The position numbers and the translations under genes are program-made. Below the pieces are notes generated by a model. That model was not told the DNA's origin, searched no databases, and was given only the letters and a program-made list of their open reading frames with translations. Below are positions 35,166 to 45,964 of a DNA stretch of 64,000 bases, piece by piece. Position 1 is the stretch's first letter. Each line of letters opens with the position of its first letter. The stretch comes from Lutibacter sp. (GTDB lineage: Bacteria > Bacteroidota > Bacteroidia > Flavobacteriales > Flavobacteriaceae): NCBI RefSeq assembly GCF_021647475.1, contig NZ_JAKIUR010000006.1, forward strand, positions 24,749-88,748. Direction: 5' to 3'.

Positions 35166-37442
35166 ATGAGTAATTCTAAAAAGCGAAGCGAAGCTTTAAA
35201 CTATCACGAATTCCCTACTCCTGGAAAAATTGAAGTAATCCCAACTAAAAAACATGCAACTCAAAAAGACTTATCACTTGCCTATTCACCAGGGGTTGCA
35301 GAACCTTGTTTGGAAATTGAAAAAAATCCAGATGATGTATATAAATATACGGCTAAAGGAAATTTAGTAGCTGTGATTTCAAATGGAACAGCTGTGTTAG
35401 GTTTAGGAGATATTGGTGCTATGGCAGGTAAACCTGTTATGGAAGGTAAAGGATTACTTTTTAAAATATTTGCCGATATTGATGTGTTTGATATTGAAGT
35501 TGATACTCATGATATTGATAAATTTATTGAAACAGTAAAAAATATTGCTCCAACATTTGGAGGAATTAATTTAGAAGATATTAAAGCTCCTGAAGCTTTT
35601 GAAATAGAAAGAAGGTTAAAAGAAGAGTTGGATATTCCAATTATGCATGATGACCAGCACGGAACAGCTATTATTTCTTCGGCAGCTTTAATTAACGTTT
35701 TAGAGCTTACCAATAAAAAAATAGAGGAGGCAAAAGTAGTAGTTAGTGGTGCAGGTGCAGCCGCAATCTCTTGCTCTAGATTATATAAAAAATTAGGTAT
35801 TAAACCTAAAAATATTGTAATGTGCGATAGCAAAGGTGTTATTAGAAATGATAGATCAAATTTATCAACACAAAAACAAGAATTTGCAACAGCAAGAGAT
35901 TTACATACTTTAGAAGAAGCTATGGTTGGTGCTGATGTATTTTTAGGCTTATCAAAAGGTGGTTTAGTAACTCCTGAAATGTTAAAAACAATGGCACATG
36001 ATCCTGTTGTTTTTGCATTGGCAAATCCTGATCCTGAAATAGAATACGAAGTAGCAATTAAAGCTAGAGAAGATATTATTATGGCTACTGGAAGGTCAGA
36101 TTATCCTAATCAAGTAAATAATATTTTAGGGTTTCCTTATATTTTTAGAGGAGCACTAGATGTAAGAGCAACAGGTATTAATGAAGAAATGAAATTGGCT
36201 GCGGTTTATGCTTTAGCAGAATTGACAAAACAACCTGTTCCAGAACAAGTTATAAAAACTTATAATGTAAAAAATATTGAATTTGGAAAAGATTACATCA
36301 TTCCAAAACCATTTGATCACCGTTTAATTACTGAAATTCCACCTGCTGTTGCTAAAGCAGCGATGGAATCAGGAATTGCAAAAAAACCAATTAAAGATTG
36401 GGAAGCTTATAAAGATTCATTGGCACAACGTTTAGGAACAGGTAGTAAATTTATGAGAATGCTAATGGGTAGAGCTAAATCTGATCCAAAAACTATAATA
36501 TTTGCTGAAGCAGATCAATTAAATGTTTTAAAAGCCGCTCAAATTGTTTATGACGATGGAATTGGAAAACCTATTTTAATGGGTGATAAACAAACAATCC
36601 TTGAGTTAAAAGAAGAAATAAAATTTGATGCAGATTTACCAATAATTGATCCAAAATCAGAAGAAGAAAAAGAAAGAAGAAATCGTTATGCTGATATTTT
36701 TTGGAAAAAAAGACAACGAAAAGGTATTACTTATATTGATGCTCAAAAATGGATGAGAGAACGAAACTATTTTGCCGCAATGATGATTAATGAAGGAGAA
36801 GCAGAATCATTAATAACAGGTTATTCAAGGGCATACCCAACGGTAGTAAAACCTATGATTGAATTAATAGGGAAAGATAAAGGGGTTAGGCGAATTGCTG
36901 CAACCAATATAATGTTGACTAAACGAGGTCCAATATTTTTCTCTGACACGGCTATAAACATTGATCCAAATGCTGAAGAATTGGCAAATATTGGTTATAT
37001 GACTAGCTTGGTGATGAAAATGTTTGGATTTGATCCAGTTTTAGCAATGCTTTCATTTTCTAATTTTGGCTCTACAAACACACCGTTAACTGCTAAAATT
37101 ACAAAAGCTGTTGAACTTATGCATCGCAAATTTCCATCCATAAAAGTAGATGGAGAAGTACAAGCAGATTTTGCGTTAAATCCAGCAATGTTAAAAGAAA
37201 AATTTCCTTTTTCTAAATTAAACGGAGAAAAAGTAAACGGATTAATATTCCCAAATTTAGAAGCAGCTAATATTGGTTATAAATTAATGAAAGAATTTAA
37301 TCAAATTGATTCTATTGGACCAATAATTATGGGATTAAAAAAACCAGTACACATTATTCAATTAGGTGCAAGTGTTGATGAAATTGTTAATATTGCAAGT
37401 GTTGCAATTGTTCATGCTCAAGACATGGATAAAAACAAATAA
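35166..37442 (+). CDS. maeB: NADP-dependent malic enzyme with C-terminal phosphotransacetylase-like domain
   Basis: 758 residues. Residues 1 to about 425 are the malic enzyme: LAYSPGVAEPCL, ISNGTAVLGLGDIGAMAGKPVMEGK, DDQHGTAII and the NADP-binding VVVSGAGAAAISC. Residues about 430-755 are a phosphotransacetylase-like domain (IIFAEADQLNVLKAAQIV), which in this family binds acetyl-CoA and regulates rather than catalyses. The enzyme decarboxylates malate to pyruvate with NADPH formation in the cytoplasm. Length is typical of MaeB. It is preceded by its own promoter-like box, with ruvA 36 bp downstream. Confidence 0.95.
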   Translation: MSNSKKRSEALNYHEFPTPGKIEVIPTKKHATQKDLSLAYSPGVAEPCLEIEKNPDDVYKYTAKGNLVAVISNGTAVLGLGDIGAMAGKPVMEGKGLLFKIFADIDVFDIEVDTHDIDKFIETVKNIAPTFGGINLEDIKAPEAFEIERRLKEELDIPIMHDDQHGTAIISSAALINVLELTNKKIEEAKVVVSGAGAAAISCSRLYKKLGIKPKNIVMCDSKGVIRNDRSNLSTQKQEFATARDLHTLEEAMVGADVFLGLSKGGLVTPEMLKTMAHDPVVFALANPDPEIEYEVAIKAREDIIMATGRSDYPNQVNNILGFPYIFRGALDVRATGINEEMKLAAVYALAELTKQPVPEQVIKTYNVKNIEFGKDYIIPKPFDHRLITEIPPAVAKAAMESGIAKKPIKDWEAYKDSLAQRLGTGSKFMRMLMGRAKSDPKTIIFAEADQLNVLKAAQIVYDDGIGKPILMGDKQTILELKEEIKFDADLPIIDPKSEEEKERRNRYADIFWKKRQRKGITYIDAQKWMRERNYFAAMMINEGEAESLITGYSRAYPTVVKPMIELIGKDKGVRRIAATNIMLTKRGPIFFSDTAINIDPNAEELANIGYMTSLVMKMFGFDPVLAMLSFSNFGSTNTPLTAKITKAVELMHRKFPSIKVDGEVQADFALNPAMLKEKFPFSKLNGEKVNGLIFPNLEAANIGYKLMKEFNQIDSIGPIIMGLKKPVHIIQLGASVDEIVNIASVAIVHAQDMDKNK

Positions 37443-37478
37443 TTTATTTACATTTGAACATTTATTGTTAAATGTACT

Positions 37479-38060
37479 ATGATAACTCATATTAGAGGAA
37501 AACTCATCGAAAAAAATCCAACTTATGCCATTGTTGAAACCAATGGCATAGGTTATTTTCTAAATATATCGTTAAATACGTTTTCTCAACTTCCAAATAA
37601 TGAATCCGTTTTTTTATATACTTATTTATCTGTAAAAGAAGATTCACAAACATTATTTGGCTTTATAAATAAAACCGAACGTGAAATTTTTAAATTATTA
37701 ATTTCAGTTTCAGGAGTTGGACCAAGTATAGCTAGAACTATGTTGTCCTCTATGTCCACAGATGAAATTCAACGTGCAATTGCTAATGATGATGTTGCTG
37801 CTATTCAATCAGTTAAAGGGATTGGAGCTAAAACAGCACAACGGTTACTAGTAGATTTACGCGATAAAATTTCAAAAACCTATATTGTAGATGAAGATTC
37901 TGTGGTGCTAAACAATACGAATAAAAATGAAGCGTTATCTGCATTAGAAGTCTTAGGCTTTGCTAAAAAGCAATCAGAAAAAATTATTGATAAAATTTTA
38001 AAAGAAGATAATACTTTAACTGTTGCTCAATTAATTAAAAAAGCGCTTAAAAATTTATAA
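37479..38060 (+). CDS. ruvA: Holliday junction branch migration protein RuvA
   Basis: 193 residues. The OB-fold N-terminal domain (MITHIRGKLIEKNPTYAIVETNGIGYFLNIS), the two helix-hairpin-helix motifs (LISVSGVGPSIARTML and IQSVKGIGAKTAQRLLVDLRDK), and the short C-terminal RuvB-contact domain (NEALSALEVLGFAKKQSEK) are all in place. It binds the four-way junction and recruits RuvB. The gene for SprA begins 3 bp after the stop; ruvA immediately before sprA is a common arrangement in flavobacteria. Confidence 0.97.
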   Translation: MITHIRGKLIEKNPTYAIVETNGIGYFLNISLNTFSQLPNNESVFLYTYLSVKEDSQTLFGFINKTEREIFKLLISVSGVGPSIARTMLSSMSTDEIQRAIANDDVAAIQSVKGIGAKTAQRLLVDLRDKISKTYIVDEDSVVLNNTNKNEALSALEVLGFAKKQSEKIIDKILKEDNTLTVAQLIKKALKNL

Positions 38061-38063
38061 AAT

Positions 38064-41000
38064 TTGAGAAAAACAAAATTTATAACAAATATAGGGTGGA
38101 TATTTTTGTTGTTGTTTATAACTGTTCAAGGGTTAAAAGCACAGACAGTTCCTATCATAAAAAATACGGATACTACAAAAATTGCTCATGATACGTTATC
38201 TTTAAAGTATCCTTTTAAATATAATAACGAAGGAGGTTTATTTTTATCCGACCCATCAAAAAAAGAAGTTTTTTACGATCCAGAACTTAAACGATATGTA
38301 ATAATTGAAAAAATAGGAGATTATAATATAAAGTATCCGCTTTATATGACTCAAGAGGAATACAAAAAATACCGTTTAAAAAAGGATATGTTGGGCTATT
38401 TTAAAACTAAAATTAGTTCATTAAATAGTAAAAAGAAAGGGAGTGCTCAAGCTCAAAAAAACTTATTACCAACATATTATGTAAATTCTAATTTTTTTCA
38501 GTCGGTTTTTGGAGGGAATACTATTGAAGTTAATCCACAAGGTTCTGTATTGGTGAAATTAGGAGGCTTATATCAAAAGGTTGATAATCCTCAATTATCA
38601 GAAAAAAACAGAAGTAGTTTCACTTTTGATTTCAATCAAGAAATAAACGCTAGTATTATGGCGAAAGTGGGAACTCGGTTAAAAGTTGGTGCTCAATACG
38701 ATACGCAATCTACTTTTAATTTTCAAAATCAAATTAAATTAGAATACACCCCAACGGAAGACGATATTTTGCAAAAAGTAGAAGTTGGTAATGTAAGTAT
38801 GCCACTTAAAAATTCATTAATTGTTGGTGCACAAAGTTTATTTGGTGTAAAAACACAATTACAATTTGGAAAAACTACAATAACAGGTGTTTTTGCAGAA
38901 CAAAAATCACAAACACGTTCTGTTGCTGCACAAGGTGGATCAACTATTCAAGAATTTGAGTTACGAACAACGGATTATGATGAGAACCGACATTTCTTTT
39001 TAGCTCAGTATTTTAGAGATCATTATGATACTGCTTTAAAAGATTATCCACTAATAAATAGTGCTATAAATATTACTAAAATTGAAGTGTGGATTACTAA
39101 CAGAAATTCAATAACAACAGATGTTAGAAATATAGTGGCATTAGCGGATTTAGGAGAAGGAAATCCTGTGAATATTGGTCCAGCAAATGTTATTCCTGTC
39201 CCAGGAGAAGTACTTCCATCTAATACAGCCAATAACATTTCTTCAATTTTAACTACAACAAATCCTGTTAGAAATATAGCAACAGTTAGTAATGGTCTTT
39301 CGCCTTTTGCTATGCAACAAGGTAGAGATTATTCAGTGTTAGAAAATGCCATAAAATTAAAACCAGATGAATTTACCTTAAATCCTCAATTAGGATATAT
39401 TTCTTTAAATAGAAGATTAGCAGATTCTGATGTTTTGGCAGTAGCTTATGAATACACGGTTAATGGAGATTCTCAAGTACATCGTGTAGGAGAATTTACT
39501 AGTGATGGTATTATTGCTCCAGATAATATTGTAGTAAAGTTATTACGAAGTGAAATTATTAGTACGCAAATTCCTATGTGGAATTTAATGATGAAAAATG
39601 TGTACTCACTGCAAACGTATAGAATGAATCCTGATGGTTTTAGATTAGAATTATTATATGCTGATGACGCAACTGGAGTATCTATAAATGCATTGCAAAA
39701 TGCTCAAACACCAGGTGTAGCAGATAAAACGTTATTAAATTTGATAGGGGTAGATAGGTTAGATCAAAATCAAACCTATACTCCAGGAGGAGATGGATAT
39801 TTTGATTATGTGGAAGGAGCCACGGTTAACTCTGAAAAAGGATTCATTATTTTCCCAACAGTAGAACCTTTTGGTAAAGATTTACAAAATAAGCTAACCA
39901 ATTCTGCTGATGCTATTTATGTTTTTAATGAGCTATATCAAAATACTCAAACAGCCGTAAAAAATAATTATCAGCAAAAAGATAAATACATTATTAAAGG
40001 ATATTTTAAATCTGAAAGTGCAAATGGAATTCCTTTAGGTGCTTTTAACGTACCTCAAGGTTCAGTTAGAGTAACCACTGGTGGGCGAGAATTAGTTGAA
40101 GGTGTGGATTATGTAGTTGATTATCAAATGGGAAGAGTTCAAATTGTAAATCCTAGTTTAGAAGCTTCCAATGCACCTATTGAAGTATCCGTTGAAAATA
40201 ATGCTACGTTTAATTTACAAACCAAACGATTTTTAGGAATAGACATTGAACATAAATTTTCAGATAAATTTATTGCAGGAGTTACGCTTTTAAATTTAAA
40301 TGAAAAACCAATTACGCAAAAAGCATTATTTGGACAAGAACCTATAAATAATACCATTTTTGGATTAAATGCTACGTACAATACCGAAGTCCCAAAACTT
40401 ACCAAATGGGTAAATAAATTACCAAATATAGATACTGATGTTGCTTCTAACTTTTCAATTAGAGGAGATTTTGCATATCTAAAACCTGGAACACCAAAAC
40501 AAATTAACTTAAATGGAGAAGCCACATCGTACATTGATGATTTTGAAGGCTCACAAATTCCTTTAGAATTAAAGTCTATTTTACAATGGAAAATGGCAAG
40601 TACACCTCAATATCAAACACAATTTAATCTAAATGGTGATGCTACGGATTTATCTTATGGATATAAAAGAGCAAGATTAGCGTGGTACGTTATTGATCCA
40701 TTATTTTATGGAGGTTCATCTTTAAAACCTGGTAATATTGATAATACTGAATTGTCAAGAGACGAGGTTAGAAGAGTTCGATTTGAAGAATTATTTCCTA
40801 ATCAAGATCGTGATTTAACACAAACTACTGTTGTTAGAACTTTAGATTTAGCATTTTACCCAAATGAAAGAGGAAGTTATAATTATGACACTAACAATGT
40901 TGGAAGTGATGGTAAATTTACAGATCCACAAGATCGTTGGGGTGGAATTACAAGAGCTTTAACAACTACTGATTTTGAACAATCTAATATTGAATATATC

Positions 41001-44000
41001 CAGTTTTGGATGATGGATCCTTACGAAAATTATTCAATTACTAATGAAGAAGGTTTGCCTACGGGAGTAAATCCAAATGACCCAGCAAACCAAGTGGGAG
41101 ATGTATATTTTGATTTAGGAAATATTTCTGAAGATGTGTTAAAAGACGGTAGAAAAATGTATGAAAACGGTTTACCAACTAATGCATTTAGCACTAATAA
41201 TACCGCACCAACAATTTGGGGTAAAATTCCTACAAATCAATCATTATTATATGCATTTGACGATAATGATAACGACCGATTAAATCAAGATATTGGCTTA
41301 GATGGTTTAAATAACGAAGAAGAAATTCAACAATTTGGAACTTCTTTTGGAACTGACCCAGCAAATGACGATTATTCTTATTTTAGAAGTTCGGAATATG
41401 ATGCCAATGATGCAACAATATTGGAACGTTATAAAAAATACAATAATACTCAAGGAAATTCTCCAACTAATAACTTATCTCCAGAAAATTATCCAACCTC
41501 TGCAACTACATATCCTGATACCGAAGATATTAATAAAGACCAAACCATGAATTCTGTGGAAAGTTATTATCAATATAAAGTTTCCTTAAACAAAAATGAT
41601 TTGGTGGTTGGTAAAAACAATATTGTAGATGAAAAAAATATCACTGTAAAATTAGTAGATGGAAGTGAACGACAATCTCGTTGGTTACAATTTAGAGTTC
41701 AAGTAACTACACCAGATGAAGTTATCAATAATATAACAGGCTTTAATTCCATTCGTTTTATGCGAATATTTTTAACCAAATTTAAAATGCCAATTGTATT
41801 ACGATTTGGAGAATTACAATTAGTACGAGGAGATTGGAGACGATTTACGAAAACATTAGATGAAAATATTGTTCCACCACAACCATTAACTAATACGGAC
41901 TTACAAGATTTTGAAGTAGGAGTTGTAAATATTCAAGAAAACGAAAATAGAACACCAATTCCATACGTATTACCTCCAGGAATTAAACGAGAAATTTTGA
42001 GAGGACCTACAACTTTACAAAAACAAAATGAACAATCATTAACACTAAAGGTTACTGATTTACAACCCAATGAAACCAGAGCAATATTTAAAAATGTTAG
42101 TGTTGATTTAAGAATGTACAAACATTTAAAACTATTTGTACACGAAGAAGGAGTTCAAACAAAACCACAAGTTCAAAATGACGATTTAAAAGCTATTATT
42201 AGAATTGGTAGTGATTTAACCGATAATTATTATCAAATTGAAAAACCACTAACCGTTTCTGATTATAGTGCGAGTACACCTTTTGAAATTTGGCCAGAAG
42301 AAAATAATATTGATGCACTACTTCAATATTTTGGAAAACTTAAATTACTGCGTTTTGAAGCTGGTGTAGCCCCAAATATTTTGTATCCGGCTGTGGGAGC
42401 TCCATCTCCAATAAGTGGTTTGCAAGGTTATGAAATTAGAGTAAAAGGAAACCCTAATTTGGCAAATATCAAAACCATTATGATGGGCGTTAAAAATGTT
42501 TCAAATAATACTCAAACTGCTGAAATTTGGTTTGATGAAATGCGAGTTTCAGAATTTGATAATAAAGGAGGTTGGGCTGCCGTGGTCAACGCCGATGCAA
42601 ATATTGCAGATTTTGCAGATATTTCCTTAATGGGAAGAATGGAAACTCAGGGCTTTGGAGGCATTGAACAAAAAGTAAATGAAAGAAGTCAAGAAGATAC
42701 AAAGCAATATGATATTGTTACCAATGTAAATGTTGGAAAATTACTGCCTAAAAAATGGGGAATTCAGTTGCCATTAAATTATAGTATTTCTGAACAATTT
42801 AAAGATCCAAAATACGATCCTCAATACCAAGATGTATTATTTAATGAAGCTAAATCAGTTAATCCGCAAAGTAAAAACTCAAGAGATTATACAAAAAGAA
42901 GAAGTATCAGTTTAATTAATGTTCATAAAGAAAGGAATTCATCATCTACTAAAAAAACTCATTTTTACAATGTTGAAAATTTAGCCGTTTCTTATGCTTA
43001 TAATGAAACCTATCACCATAACTATAATATTCAGAAATTTTTAGATCAAAATGTAAGAGCATCTGTAAATTACAATTATAGCTTTAAACCAAAAAGTATA
43101 GTGCCGTTTAAAAATTGGACCTTGTTAAACAGTAAATATCTTAAGTTTATAAAAGATTTTAATATCAATTTAATTCCTTCAACAATTTCTGTAAATTCCA
43201 ATATAGTAAGAAGTTATAATGAGCAATTAGCAAGAAGTTTAATAGTAGGATTACCACAATTACCAACTTTAAAGCAACGAAATTTTCTATTTGATTGGGA
43301 TTATACAGTGGGTTATAACCTTACAAAATCCTTACAATTTAATTTTAGAGCTACTAATAATTATGTGTATGATGATTTTTTACCTTCGGATGATGTAAAA
43401 ATATTTGATAATTTCTTTACAATGGGTCGTCCAAATCATTATCATCAATCTTTAACGGGTACTTATAAAGTGCCAATTAATAAATTGCCCTACCTAAATT
43501 TTATTAATGCAGATTATAATTATACAGCCGATTTTGATTGGCAAGCTTCATCAAAATCGTATGTAGCAACTATTGGCAATATAATTCAAAATGCAAATAC
43601 AAGCACTATTGGTATGGATTTCAATTTTAATAAATTCTATAAAATTGTAGGCTTAACAAAATTAATGAATAGTAATAAAAAATCTAAAAGAGCCAAAAGA
43701 AAATCAAAAGGAAAAGGAAAATCAAAAGGGAAAGGAATTAAAATTAACGCACCAATTACAGGAAGAACATTAAAACGAAAAAAGAAAAAAACACTTGGAG
43801 GTAAAATTGGTCAAGGAGTTTATGATGTACTTACCTCAGTTAAAAAAGCACGATTTAATTATACTGAAAATAATGGGACATTTTTACCAGGTTACAAGCC
43901 GGAAATAGGATTTTTAGGTCGAAATAATTACAACGGAAGTTTAGCACCAACTTTTGGTTTTGTTTTTGGAAGTCAAATAGATATTCGTCAAAAAGCCGTA

Positions 44001-45143
44001 GAAAACGGATGGTTGTTATCACGTAATATTAACGATCCATATTATAATAAAACGTATAGTAGAACCCATTTTAATAAGTTAGATTTATCATTAAATGTGC
44101 GTCCATTTAAAAATTTCGATATAGAACTTCAAGGAAATAAAACCTATACCAAAAATATATCTCAACAAATTGATGTGGTAAATGATGCATTAATTACAGA
44201 TTCTCCAATTACTGAATTTGGTAATTTTAGCATTAGTCAGAATATGATAAAAACTGCCTTTAAAAATAATGATGCTACGTTTCAACAATTTAAAGATAAT
44301 AGAGCAATTATTGCACAACGTTTAGCAACAAAATCAGGACAACCTATTAATGGATTTGGAGAAACCAGCCAGCAAGTTATGTTGCCAGCATTTTTAGCAG
44401 CTTATTCTGGGCAAAATGCTTCATCCATTAAATTAAAACCGTTTAGAAGCGTTCCTATTCCAGGCTGGAATATCACCTATAAAGGCTTTATGAAAATGAA
44501 ATGGTTTAAAAAGCATTTTAGAAGTTTTTCAATTGCACATAGCTATAATTCATTGTATTCCATTACAAGTTTTAGTAATAATTTAGCTTATGATGCAACC
44601 AACCCATATGGTCAAACAGATATTTCAGGTGATTATTTTAGTAAAACATTATTTACTAATGTAAACCTGTTAGATGAGTTTTCTCCATTAATTAAAGTAG
44701 ATATGAAAATGAAAAATTTTGTATCTTTGTCAGGGCGAATTAATAAAGATAGAGGCTTAACTTTAAACTTTAATAATAACACAATAACCCAAATAAAAGG
44801 AGTTGAATATGTGTTAGGATTAGGTTATAGAATTAAAGATTTAGCCATGAGATTTAGGTTTGGAGGAGAAATAACAAAAGTAAAAGGAGATTTAAATTTA
44901 AGGATGGATTTATCACTTAGAGATAATGAAACGGTTATTAGAGCTATAGATCAAGATAATAATCAAGTAACAGGAGGGCAACGTTTATTATCCTTAAAAT
45001 TCTTTGCCGATTATGCTTTAAATAAAAACTTAACAGCCTCTTTTTATTTCGATCAAAGTTCATCAAGATATGCAATTTCAACAACTTTTCCACGGCAATC
45101 TATAAGTACAGGGTTAAGTGTTAGATACGTAATAGGAAATTAA
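38064..45143 (+). CDS. sprA: SprA, giant outer-membrane translocon of the type IX secretion system
   Basis: 2359 residues starting at TTG, 3 bp behind ruvA; no better ATG precedes the signal peptide (ending LKAQT, about residue 28). The protein matches the SprA layout: PTYYVNSNFFQSVFGGNTIEVNPQGSV near residue 140, repeated barrel regions, INGEATSYIDDFEGSQIPLEL, WYVIDPLFYG, and the C-terminal barrel ending VRYVIGN. In Flavobacterium johnsoniae SprA is the 36-strand translocon channel needed for T9SS secretion and gliding. An unusual lysine-rich segment lies at about residues 1868-1915 (43665-43810). The size is normal for the family. Confidence 0.95.
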   Translation: MRKTKFITNIGWIFLLLFITVQGLKAQTVPIIKNTDTTKIAHDTLSLKYPFKYNNEGGLFLSDPSKKEVFYDPELKRYVIIEKIGDYNIKYPLYMTQEEYKKYRLKKDMLGYFKTKISSLNSKKKGSAQAQKNLLPTYYVNSNFFQSVFGGNTIEVNPQGSVLVKLGGLYQKVDNPQLSEKNRSSFTFDFNQEINASIMAKVGTRLKVGAQYDTQSTFNFQNQIKLEYTPTEDDILQKVEVGNVSMPLKNSLIVGAQSLFGVKTQLQFGKTTITGVFAEQKSQTRSVAAQGGSTIQEFELRTTDYDENRHFFLAQYFRDHYDTALKDYPLINSAINITKIEVWITNRNSITTDVRNIVALADLGEGNPVNIGPANVIPVPGEVLPSNTANNISSILTTTNPVRNIATVSNGLSPFAMQQGRDYSVLENAIKLKPDEFTLNPQLGYISLNRRLADSDVLAVAYEYTVNGDSQVHRVGEFTSDGIIAPDNIVVKLLRSEIISTQIPMWNLMMKNVYSLQTYRMNPDGFRLELLYADDATGVSINALQNAQTPGVADKTLLNLIGVDRLDQNQTYTPGGDGYFDYVEGATVNSEKGFIIFPTVEPFGKDLQNKLTNSADAIYVFNELYQNTQTAVKNNYQQKDKYIIKGYFKSESANGIPLGAFNVPQGSVRVTTGGRELVEGVDYVVDYQMGRVQIVNPSLEASNAPIEVSVENNATFNLQTKRFLGIDIEHKFSDKFIAGVTLLNLNEKPITQKALFGQEPINNTIFGLNATYNTEVPKLTKWVNKLPNIDTDVASNFSIRGDFAYLKPGTPKQINLNGEATSYIDDFEGSQIPLELKSILQWKMASTPQYQTQFNLNGDATDLSYGYKRARLAWYVIDPLFYGGSSLKPGNIDNTELSRDEVRRVRFEELFPNQDRDLTQTTVVRTLDLAFYPNERGSYNYDTNNVGSDGKFTDPQDRWGGITRALTTTDFEQSNIEYIQFWMMDPYENYSITNEEGLPTGVNPNDPANQVGDVYFDLGNISEDVLKDGRKMYENGLPTNAFSTNNTAPTIWGKIPTNQSLLYAFDDNDNDRLNQDIGLDGLNNEEEIQQFGTSFGTDPANDDYSYFRSSEYDANDATILERYKKYNNTQGNSPTNNLSPENYPTSATTYPDTEDINKDQTMNSVESYYQYKVSLNKNDLVVGKNNIVDEKNITVKLVDGSERQSRWLQFRVQVTTPDEVINNITGFNSIRFMRIFLTKFKMPIVLRFGELQLVRGDWRRFTKTLDENIVPPQPLTNTDLQDFEVGVVNIQENENRTPIPYVLPPGIKREILRGPTTLQKQNEQSLTLKVTDLQPNETRAIFKNVSVDLRMYKHLKLFVHEEGVQTKPQVQNDDLKAIIRIGSDLTDNYYQIEKPLTVSDYSASTPFEIWPEENNIDALLQYFGKLKLLRFEAGVAPNILYPAVGAPSPISGLQGYEIRVKGNPNLANIKTIMMGVKNVSNNTQTAEIWFDEMRVSEFDNKGGWAAVVNADANIADFADISLMGRMETQGFGGIEQKVNERSQEDTKQYDIVTNVNVGKLLPKKWGIQLPLNYSISEQFKDPKYDPQYQDVLFNEAKSVNPQSKNSRDYTKRRSISLINVHKERNSSSTKKTHFYNVENLAVSYAYNETYHHNYNIQKFLDQNVRASVNYNYSFKPKSIVPFKNWTLLNSKYLKFIKDFNINLIPSTISVNSNIVRSYNEQLARSLIVGLPQLPTLKQRNFLFDWDYTVGYNLTKSLQFNFRATNNYVYDDFLPSDDVKIFDNFFTMGRPNHYHQSLTGTYKVPINKLPYLNFINADYNYTADFDWQASSKSYVATIGNIIQNANTSTIGMDFNFNKFYKIVGLTKLMNSNKKSKRAKRKSKGKGKSKGKGIKINAPITGRTLKRKKKKTLGGKIGQGVYDVLTSVKKARFNYTENNGTFLPGYKPEIGFLGRNNYNGSLAPTFGFVFGSQIDIRQKAVENGWLLSRNINDPYYNKTYSRTHFNKLDLSLNVRPFKNFDIELQGNKTYTKNISQQIDVVNDALITDSPITEFGNFSISQNMIKTAFKNNDATFQQFKDNRAIIAQRLATKSGQPINGFGETSQQVMLPAFLAAYSGQNASSIKLKPFRSVPIPGWNITYKGFMKMKWFKKHFRSFSIAHSYNSLYSITSFSNNLAYDATNPYGQTDISGDYFSKTLFTNVNLLDEFSPLIKVDMKMKNFVSLSGRINKDRGLTLNFNNNTITQIKGVEYVLGLGYRIKDLAMRFRFGGEITKVKGDLNLRMDLSLRDNETVIRAIDQDNNQVTGGQRLLSLKFFADYALNKNLTASFYFDQSSSRYAISTTFPRQSISTGLSVRYVIGN

Positions 45144-45168
45144 AATAATCAAATAAATAATATATAAA

Positions 45169-45549
45169 ATGAATATACCAGCAGATTTAAAATACACAAA
45201 AGATCACGAGTGGATTAAAATTGAAGGTGATAAAATAACCATTGGAATCACTCATTTTGCACAAAGTGAATTAGGCGATATTGTATATGTTGATGTTGAT
45301 ACCGTTGGAGATACATTAAATAAAGAAGAAGTTTTTGGCTCAGTAGAAGCCGTTAAAACAGTGTCCGATTTATTCATGCCCGTTTCTGGAGAAGTTTTAG
45401 AATTTAATGAAGCACTAGAAGACACTCCTGAAATAGTAAATTCTGATCCATACGGAGCAGGGTGGATGATAAAAAGTACGATTTCAGATAAATCTGAATT
45501 AGATGATTTACTTTCTCCTGAAGCTTATAAAAAATTAATTGGAGCGTAA
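45169..45549 (+). CDS. gcvH: Glycine cleavage system H protein
   Basis: 126 residues, full length. The lipoyl-carrying lysine is Lys63 in GSVEAVKTVSDLFMPVSGEV, and YTKDHEWI and GITHFAQSELGDIVYVD are conserved. The H protein shuttles the aminomethyl group between the P, T and L proteins in the cytoplasm. No other gcv gene is in the window, which is usual in Bacteroidota. It is 25 bp downstream of sprA, and its 3' end overlaps the VanZ-like gene. Confidence 0.96.
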   Translation: MNIPADLKYTKDHEWIKIEGDKITIGITHFAQSELGDIVYVDVDTVGDTLNKEEVFGSVEAVKTVSDLFMPVSGEVLEFNEALEDTPEIVNSDPYGAGWMIKSTISDKSELDDLLSPEAYKKLIGA

Positions 45550-45898
45550 AATTTTACTTTTTATATCAATAAGTTTAACGTTATTAATTGCGGTAGTTAG
45601 TTTAATACCAATAAACCAGCAATTTGCCTCACCAGTCAATAATTTAGATAAAATTGTACATGCTTTAATGTATTTTTTATTGACTTTGAGTTGGTTAAAA
45701 ACAGTTGATGTAATAAAAAAATATCAATCGCATTTTTATCAATTACTTTTAGTAATTATGTTGTATGGCATAATTATTGAAGTTTTACAAGAAGTTTTAA
45801 CAACCAACAGGCACGGTGATATAAAAGATGTAATAGCCAATATTGTAGGGTTAACAATAGCCGGAATAGCTTATAAATTGATGACCAATAAAAATTAA
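45539..45898 (+). CDS. VanZ-like small membrane protein
   Basis: 119 residues with four hydrophobic segments (about 5-23, 36-55, 66-84 and 94-112). The motif NLDKIVHALMYFLLTLSWL, the acidic/arginine pattern ILQEVL.TNRHGDIKDVIANIVG and overall size fit the VanZ-like family, whose function in flavobacteria is unknown. It starts at TTG inside gcvH (11-bp overlap), so it is likely translated by coupling; no later ATG would preserve the first helix. sprA, gcvH and this gene form a recurrent flavobacterial neighbourhood. Confidence 0.75.
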   Translation: MERKILLFISISLTLLIAVVSLIPINQQFASPVNNLDKIVHALMYFLLTLSWLKTVDVIKKYQSHFYQLLLVIMLYGIIIEVLQEVLTTNRHGDIKDVIANIVGLTIAGIAYKLMTNKN

Positions 45899-45964
45899 CT
45901 TAAAGAAGATACTTGTTTCCTATTTAAAAATTATTAAATTAGCACACTATTAAATTTTTCAACA

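Noticed and set aside
35507..35833. 108-codon minus-strand frame inside malic enzyme
   Set aside because: Shadow of the conserved malic enzyme domain on the other strand; no independent support.
40139..40534. 131-codon minus-strand frame inside sprA
   Set aside because: Antisense to a certain gene, with no recognisable motif; expected by chance in a 7-kb AT-rich gene.
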